A stretch of 12,587 nucleotides of DNA from NCBI GenBank assembly GCA_944359595.1, contig CALVSV010000008.1, forward strand, positions 1-12,587, given 5' to 3'. The position numbers and the translations under genes are program-made. Under the pieces are notes generated by a model. The model was not told where the DNA came from, did not search any database, and saw only the letters and a program-made list of their open reading frames with translations. Positions 5,092 to 12,587 of this stretch are shown piece after piece (position 1 is the first letter of the stretch; every line of letters begins with the position of its first letter). The stretch comes from an uncultured Bacilli bacterium (GTDB lineage Bacteria; Bacillota_I; Bacilli_A; RF39; UBA660).

Positions 5092-7827
5092 ATGAAAAAA
5101 ATAAAAAGGGATACAAAAGAAATTAAATTTACCAAAGATGATATGAATGATTTAAAAAAAGGGAAAACTACTTCAACTAGAGTAAGCAAAAAGAAGAAAA
5201 AAAGGAAATTAAATACAATTCTTTTTATATTATTAATATTAGCTGGTATTGGAATGCTTCTATTCCTTGCTGGTGCATTATATATAGTAGTAACTGCCCC
5301 AAAATTTGATGTAAATCAATTGTATACTAAAGAAAAAAGTGTAATATATGATAGTGAAAATAATGTAATAGCTGAACTTGGTACTGAAAAAAGGGATAAA
5401 GCAACATATGATGAATTACCACAAGTATTAATAGACGCTATACTAGCAACAGAAGACTCTAATTTCTTTAATCACAAAGGGATTGACTTAGGAAGATTTA
5501 CTGTTGCCACTATAAAACAATTGATGGGTAAAGATGGCGGTGGTGCTTCAACCATATCAATGCAAGTAATAAAAAATCAATTTACTGGTAAACAACAAAC
5601 ACTAACAAGAAAATTTCAAGATATATATTTAGCAGTATTTAAGCTAGAAAAACAATATACAAAAGAAGAAATATTAGAATTTTATGTAAACATACCTTAT
5701 TTGGGTAATGGTAGTTATGGTGTTAAACAAGCAGCAATGTCATATTTTGGAAAAGATGTTTCAGATCTTACATTACCAGAAGCTGCAATGATAGCTGGAA
5801 TGTTCCAAGCTCCTGGTACATATGATCCTACTATATATCCAGAAAATACAAAAAAAAGAAGATCAACAGTACTATATCTTATGGAAAAACATGGATATAT
5901 TACTAAAGAAGAAAGAGAAGCTGCAGAAAATGTAACTATTGAAGAAATGTTAAAAACAGGAATGACAGTTCAAACAAAACATCAAGGATATGTTGATGTA
6001 GTTGTATCAGAAATAGAAGAAAAAACAGGAGAAAGTCCTTATAATACTTCTATGGAAATATATACTGCATTAGAAGAAGATAAACAAAGCTATGTTGAAA
6101 AAGTATTAAGCGGTGAAGCTGGATATACATTTGATAACGATGTTATTCAATCTGGTGTGTCTGTTGTAGACGTAAATACTGGAGCTGTAGTAGCAATTGG
6201 TGCAGGTAGAAATAAACAAGGAGAAAAAACTTATAACTTTGCAACCATGATTAAACGTCAAATTGGTTCGACTGCTAAACCATTATTTGACTATGGTCCA
6301 GCAATAGAGTATAATGATTGGTGGGAAGGAAAAACTATTGTAGATGGTCCTTACTCATATAGTGATGGTAAACCTATTAAAAACGTTGATAATAGTTATC
6401 TTGGTACTATTACAATAAGGGATGCCCTATCTAAATCTAGAAATATTCCTGCATTAAAAACTTTCCAACAAGTAGATAATGCAAAAATCAAAGAATTTGT
6501 TACAAACCTGGGTATTACTCCTGAAATTGATGCTAACGGTAGATTACATGAAGCACATTCACTAGGTGCATTTAATGGTGCATCTCCACTAGAACTTAGT
6601 GCCGCATATGCTGCATTCGCCAATGGTGGCTATTATATAGAACCTTATACAGTTACTAAAGTTGTATTTAATAGAACAGGAGAAGAAAAAAACTTTAGTC
6701 CTACTAAAAAACGTGCAATGTCTGATTCTACTGCATTTATGATAGCTGATATCCTAAGCTATGGTGTTGAAGTTGGTAATGTAGATGTAAAGAAAATAAA
6801 TGGAATTAATTTTGCTGCTAAAACTGGTACTACAAATTTTGATGATGAAACAATAAAAAAATATGGTTTATCTAAAAGCGCTATAAATGATTTGTGGACA
6901 GTCGGTTTTGATCAAGAGTATTCATTTGCAGTATGGCTAGGTTATGAACATATAGATAAAGCCCATTATAATACAACTTCTAATTGGAGCGATAGAAGAC
7001 AACTGTTCCGTGCTTTAGCGACTGGTATATTTGAAAAAACTGGTAAAGACTTTGAAGCACCTTCATCTGTTGTAAAAGTTGGATATAGATATTCAGGTGG
7101 AGAAATTTGTTTAGCAAACGAAGGCGATACTGGAGCAATATACGATTGGTTTAAAGTAGGAACAGAACCAACTAACGCATGTTCTGGATCTACTGTAGAA
7201 ATTCCTAATGTAAGCGATTTATCTATTAAATCTAATGGTAATGGTAATTTGGTTTTAAGTTGGAAAACTCCAACAATGGCTGATACTTATGGATTGCCTA
7301 CTTATATAATTTATGAAGATGAAGGTGGTAATCTAACAGAAATCGGAAGTACAGATGCAAATTCATATAGAATTACAGTATCTGATAATCGACAATATAC
7401 ATTTGTTGTTAAAGTAAGCTATTCAAACGCAGATGGACTTAGCTCAGGTGTTTCTGCTAGTATAGATTTAAGTGATAACGAATCTAGTAAGCCTAGTGGC
7501 GAAGAAACTCAAAAAGAAATAAGAATTTCGTTAAACGGAGGAAAAGAAGTAAAACTTAACGTTGGCTCAACTTGGTCTGACCCCGGCTTAATTATTACTG
7601 AAAATGGAGTTGATGTCACAAGTAAATATTCATGGACTACATCAGGTATAAAAGATGGTGAAGTAGTAAATACTCCTGGAACTTATACAAACACTTATAC
7701 TGTTCAAGTTAATGGTAAAACATTTGAAGTTACACGAACAATTATCGTTGAAGGATCATCCACTACTCCACCAGAAACTGATGATAATACACCTACATCT
7801 CCAGATCAAGAAATTTCTGGTACATAA
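5092..7827 (+). CDS. ponA: Bifunctional class A penicillin-binding protein 1 (glycosyltransferase/transpeptidase)
   Basis: This enzyme polymerises lipid II into glycan strands and cross-links the peptides at the outer face of the membrane. I chose the ATG at 5092 (911 aa) for its GGAG ribosome binding site; an in-frame upstream extension is listed separately. In order: basic cytoplasmic tail with KKKKKRK, membrane anchor (41-68), GT51 domain with catalytic Glu in EDSNFFNHKG (121-130) and GGASTIS (150-156; followed by MQ where QQ is usual), then the transpeptidase domain with nucleophile motif STAK (393-396), SRN (449-451) and KTGT (577-580). After a Cys pair (673, 697) come a fibronectin type III-like domain (about 703-791), an Ig-like DUF5011-type domain (808-886) and a Thr/Pro/Ser-rich tail. 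GpsB is the expected partner. Confidence 0.94.
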   Translation: MKKIKRDTKEIKFTKDDMNDLKKGKTTSTRVSKKKKKRKLNTILFILLILAGIGMLLFLAGALYIVVTAPKFDVNQLYTKEKSVIYDSENNVIAELGTEKRDKATYDELPQVLIDAILATEDSNFFNHKGIDLGRFTVATIKQLMGKDGGGASTISMQVIKNQFTGKQQTLTRKFQDIYLAVFKLEKQYTKEEILEFYVNIPYLGNGSYGVKQAAMSYFGKDVSDLTLPEAAMIAGMFQAPGTYDPTIYPENTKKRRSTVLYLMEKHGYITKEEREAAENVTIEEMLKTGMTVQTKHQGYVDVVVSEIEEKTGESPYNTSMEIYTALEEDKQSYVEKVLSGEAGYTFDNDVIQSGVSVVDVNTGAVVAIGAGRNKQGEKTYNFATMIKRQIGSTAKPLFDYGPAIEYNDWWEGKTIVDGPYSYSDGKPIKNVDNSYLGTITIRDALSKSRNIPALKTFQQVDNAKIKEFVTNLGITPEIDANGRLHEAHSLGAFNGASPLELSAAYAAFANGGYYIEPYTVTKVVFNRTGEEKNFSPTKKRAMSDSTAFMIADILSYGVEVGNVDVKKINGINFAAKTGTTNFDDETIKKYGLSKSAINDLWTVGFDQEYSFAVWLGYEHIDKAHYNTTSNWSDRRQLFRALATGIFEKTGKDFEAPSSVVKVGYRYSGGEICLANEGDTGAIYDWFKVGTEPTNACSGSTVEIPNVSDLSIKSNGNGNLVLSWKTPTMADTYGLPTYIIYEDEGGNLTEIGSTDANSYRITVSDNRQYTFVVKVSYSNADGLSSGVSASIDLSDNESSKPSGEETQKEIRISLNGGKEVKLNVGSTWSDPGLIITENGVDVTSKYSWTTSGIKDGEVVNTPGTYTNTYTVQVNGKTFEVTRTIIVEGSSTTPPETDDNTPTSPDQEISGT

Positions 7828-7828
7828 T

Positions 7829-11430
<3,602 letters not shown>

Positions 11431-11463
11431 ATTATCACCCTATCTATATATATTTTATCATAA

Positions 11464-11492
11464 ATTACATATGTATACTAAACTTTGTACAA
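11464..11492 (-). promoter_or_regulatory. Weak candidate promoter for the 530-aa gene and ligA
   Basis: TTGTAC (11487-11492) and TGTAAT (11464-11469), spaced by 17 bases, form a poor -35 and a fair -10 box at the right distance from the gene. The surrounding DNA is so A/T-rich that chance matches are common. Confidence 0.3.
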
Positions 11493-11540
11493 TAATTTTT
11501 AAAAATATAGGTAAAATCCTTTAGCAATTTCGAAATTATT

Positions 11541-11554
11541 ACATAAATTATAAT
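11541..11554 (+). promoter_or_regulatory. Candidate -10 region of the CotY/CotZ-like gene
   Basis: ACATAAATTATAAT contains both a TATAAT (11549-11554) and a CATA-NNN-TA (11542-11550), the latter being the -10 form used by the sporulation factors sigma-K and sigma-E. No matching -35 element of either type is visible at the right distance, so the choice of sigma factor is undecided. Confidence 0.3.
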
Positions 11555-11580
11555 GAAAATATAAGAAGGGGTGGATATTT

Positions 11581-12021
11581 ATGTGTAATAATGATAATAA
11601 TACTTCTAATAATTGTATTGCTGATATATTAAAAGTAATAGTTATTTTACAACAAAACGCTTGTGGACCCGACTCATGTTTAGATACATGTGATAGACCT
11701 ATCTTAGGTTGTGGTACTCCAATATCTTGTAATACAAGACCAGTAACTTTATATACTTGTAGTGGGAATGGAACACCATGGACTATGCCTACAAGCAAAA
11801 CTGTAGTAAATTGTGAAGGAACTTTAACTGATACTTGTTCAGCAGTATTTAGAGTTGAAAAAGTTGAAGATAATTGCGCAACATTTAGAGTATTAATACC
11901 TAATACTGACACAACAAGTATTTGTGCTTATGAAGCAACTGATTCTTTCTTTACAATGAATTTGAATTGTGTATGCGCTATTAAATGCTTAAATGATACT
12001 TGTGTAGATTGTGTTAATTAA
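11581..12021 (+). CDS. Cysteine-rich CotY/CotZ-like spore coat (crust) protein
   Basis: A 146-aa protein with 17 cysteines and no signal peptide or membrane helix. The C-terminal half resembles Bacillus CotY/CotZ: CSAVFRVEKVEDNCATFRVL (86-105) corresponds to the FFRVERVHGSCATLSLL region of CotZ, and LNCVCAIKCLN (128-138) to LDCFCAINCLN. The N-terminal NNCIADILKVIVILQQNAC also fits the family's helical start. CotY and CotZ assemble into disulfide-linked two-dimensional arrays forming the outermost spore layer. The start has a strong GGGGTGG ribosome binding site 6 bases upstream. The gene stands alone between divergent and convergent neighbours. No other sporulation gene is in the window, so a role in a spore, or in another Cys-linked shell, is inference. 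Confidence 0.72.
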   Translation: MCNNDNNTSNNCIADILKVIVILQQNACGPDSCLDTCDRPILGCGTPISCNTRPVTLYTCSGNGTPWTMPTSKTVVNCEGTLTDTCSAVFRVEKVEDNCATFRVLIPNTDTTSICAYEATDSFFTMNLNCVCAIKCLNDTCVDCVN

Positions 12022-12028
12022 TAATAAC

Positions 12029-12073
12029 AAAATAAGGATATCACTAATTATGCAGTGATATCTTTATTTTTTT
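12029..12073 (+). terminator. Terminator after the CotY/CotZ-like gene
   Basis: A 17-bp stem (12029-12045 / 12054-12070) with an 8-base loop and a T run at 12067-12073. Its one imperfect pair is a G-U wobble in plus-strand RNA, so it mainly serves the plus strand. The stop codon of the convergent leucine-rich-repeat gene lies inside the right arm. Confidence 0.8.
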
Positions 12074-12587
12074 ACAACAAATTCATATGTTGATGGTTTA
12101 GCAGTATCGCTATTAAAGAAGTTTGCGGTTTCCTCATCTTTTGCATACGCTTCTTTAACCCTAACAGTTGTTGAGAACATATTTTCTTTGTCTATTACAC
12201 TAGATACATCAAAGCTTGATAAATCTAATATTTCTAATGAAGTACATATTGCGAACATTGCATGCATACTAGTAACTTTTGAAGTGTTAAAACCACTTAG
12301 ATCTATATGTTTTAATTTACTACAATTATAAAACATCGCATACATACTAGTAACATTAGATGTGTCAAAACTAGTTAAATCAAGTTCTTCTAAATCATGA
12401 CAAAATTGAAACATACAATCCATATTAGTAATTTTAGTAGTATCAAAATTTGATAAATCTAAATATTTTAATGATTCACATTTATAAAACATGTGTGATA
12501 AATTAGTAACATTTGAAGTATCAAAATTACTTACATCAAGCTTTTTTAAAGATTGACAATTGGAAAACATATATTGCATATTAGTAA
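12064..12587 (-). CDS. BspA-type leucine-rich-repeat protein (DUF285), C-terminal part
   Basis: The gene runs off the right edge. The frame continues through TN upstream of the first visible Met, so that Met is not the start. The visible 173 residues consist of BspA/DUF285 repeats of the form LDLSxFDTSxVTxMxxMFxxC, in a strict 26-residue period, followed by a non-repeat C-terminal end of about 35 residues that finishes YEFVVKK. No membrane anchor, LPXTG motif or wall-binding domain follows. BspA-type repeats are known from surface and adhesion proteins of oral and gut bacteria and protists, but any signal peptide would be outside the window. The last repeat has drifted (SSVIDKENMF). Function beyond a binding surface cannot be read here. 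Confidence 0.88.
   Translation of the reverse strand, partial: TNMQYMFSNCQSLKKLDVSNFDTSNVTNLSHMFYKCESLKYLDLSNFDTTKITNMDCMFQFCHDLEELDLTSFDTSNVTSMYAMFYNCSKLKHIDLSGFNTSKVTSMHAMFAICTSLEILDLSSFDVSSVIDKENMFSTTVRVKEAYAKDEETANFFNSDTAKPSTYEFVVKK
12169..12558 (-). repeat. Five tandem 78-bp units encoding BspA repeats
   Basis: Five consecutive 26-codon units, each beginning at a Cys codon and marked by conserved LDLS, FDTS and MF positions; the tail of another unit precedes them at the edge. The DNA units are diverged from one another, and the fifth is the most diverged, so this is an old array rather than a recent expansion. Confidence 0.85.

Noticed and set aside
4947..5189. Minus-strand open frame of 80 codons over the start of the PBP gene
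   Set aside because: Its hydrophobicity mirrors the antisense of the leader's Ile/Leu codons, and no start signal is present.
6396..6623. Minus-strand open frame within the transpeptidase domain
   Set aside because: It is the shadow of a strongly conserved coding region, with no supporting signal.
11499..11912. Minus-strand open frame of 137 codons antisense to the cysteine-rich gene
   Set aside because: The plus-strand frame has a strong ribosome binding site and CotY/CotZ motifs; the antisense frame has neither.

Overview
This is a very A+T-rich window from a low-GC Gram-positive (Bacillota) chromosome. The gene set is Bacilli-like: RecA, PgsA, a RodZ-type protein, GpsB, B-type RNase P RNA, RecU, a class A penicillin-binding protein and NAD-dependent ligase. 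TGA is used as a stop (recU, ligA) and Trp is TGG, so this is not the mycoplasma code. Cell-wall genes are retained. The composition, the BspA-type leucine-rich repeats and the many shortened or missing neighbours suggest an uncultured, host-associated Bacilli lineage (RF39/Erysipelotrichia-like). That placement is inference.

Layout. Positions 1-1184 (minus) hold the first codons of tex and all of recA, with a good sigma-A promoter and a LexA-like inverted repeat upstream of recA. Positions 1290-3246 (minus) look like one transcription unit, gpsB-rnpB-rodZ-pgsA: a near-consensus promoter at 3218-3246, the RNase P RNA squeezed between gpsB and rodZ, and a terminator after pgsA. Positions 3399-4128 (minus) hold an unrecognised 196-aa gene with its own promoter and terminator. 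Positions 4348-7827 (plus) are the recU-ponA pair, divergent from it. A shared terminator at 7829-7856 separates ponA from the convergent ligA operon, where an unrecognised 530-aa protein lies one base upstream of ligA. Positions 11581-12021 (plus) hold a 17-cysteine protein resembling the spore coat/crust proteins CotY/CotZ. The window ends in a BspA-type leucine-rich-repeat protein (minus) that runs off the right edge.

How the genes fit together. Two loci known from Bacillus are joined here: rodZ-pgsA-(cinA)-recA, with cinA missing, and gpsB/rnpB with recU-ponA. Together they serve wall growth and division (GpsB, PBP1, RodZ), phospholipid synthesis (PgsA), and recombination and DNA joining (RecA, RecU, LigA). 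Most of this is housekeeping.

The unusual points are: a 17-base A tract in recA that replaces a conserved nucleotide-contact motif with lysines; a possible frameshifted or dual-start hydrophobic leader in front of the PBP; RNase P RNA inside a protein operon; an unknown protein coupled to ligA; and a CotY/CotZ-like gene beside a BspA-repeat gene. I do not see a clear new multi-gene system. The best candidates for new biology are the 530-aa protein and the CotY/CotZ-like gene.
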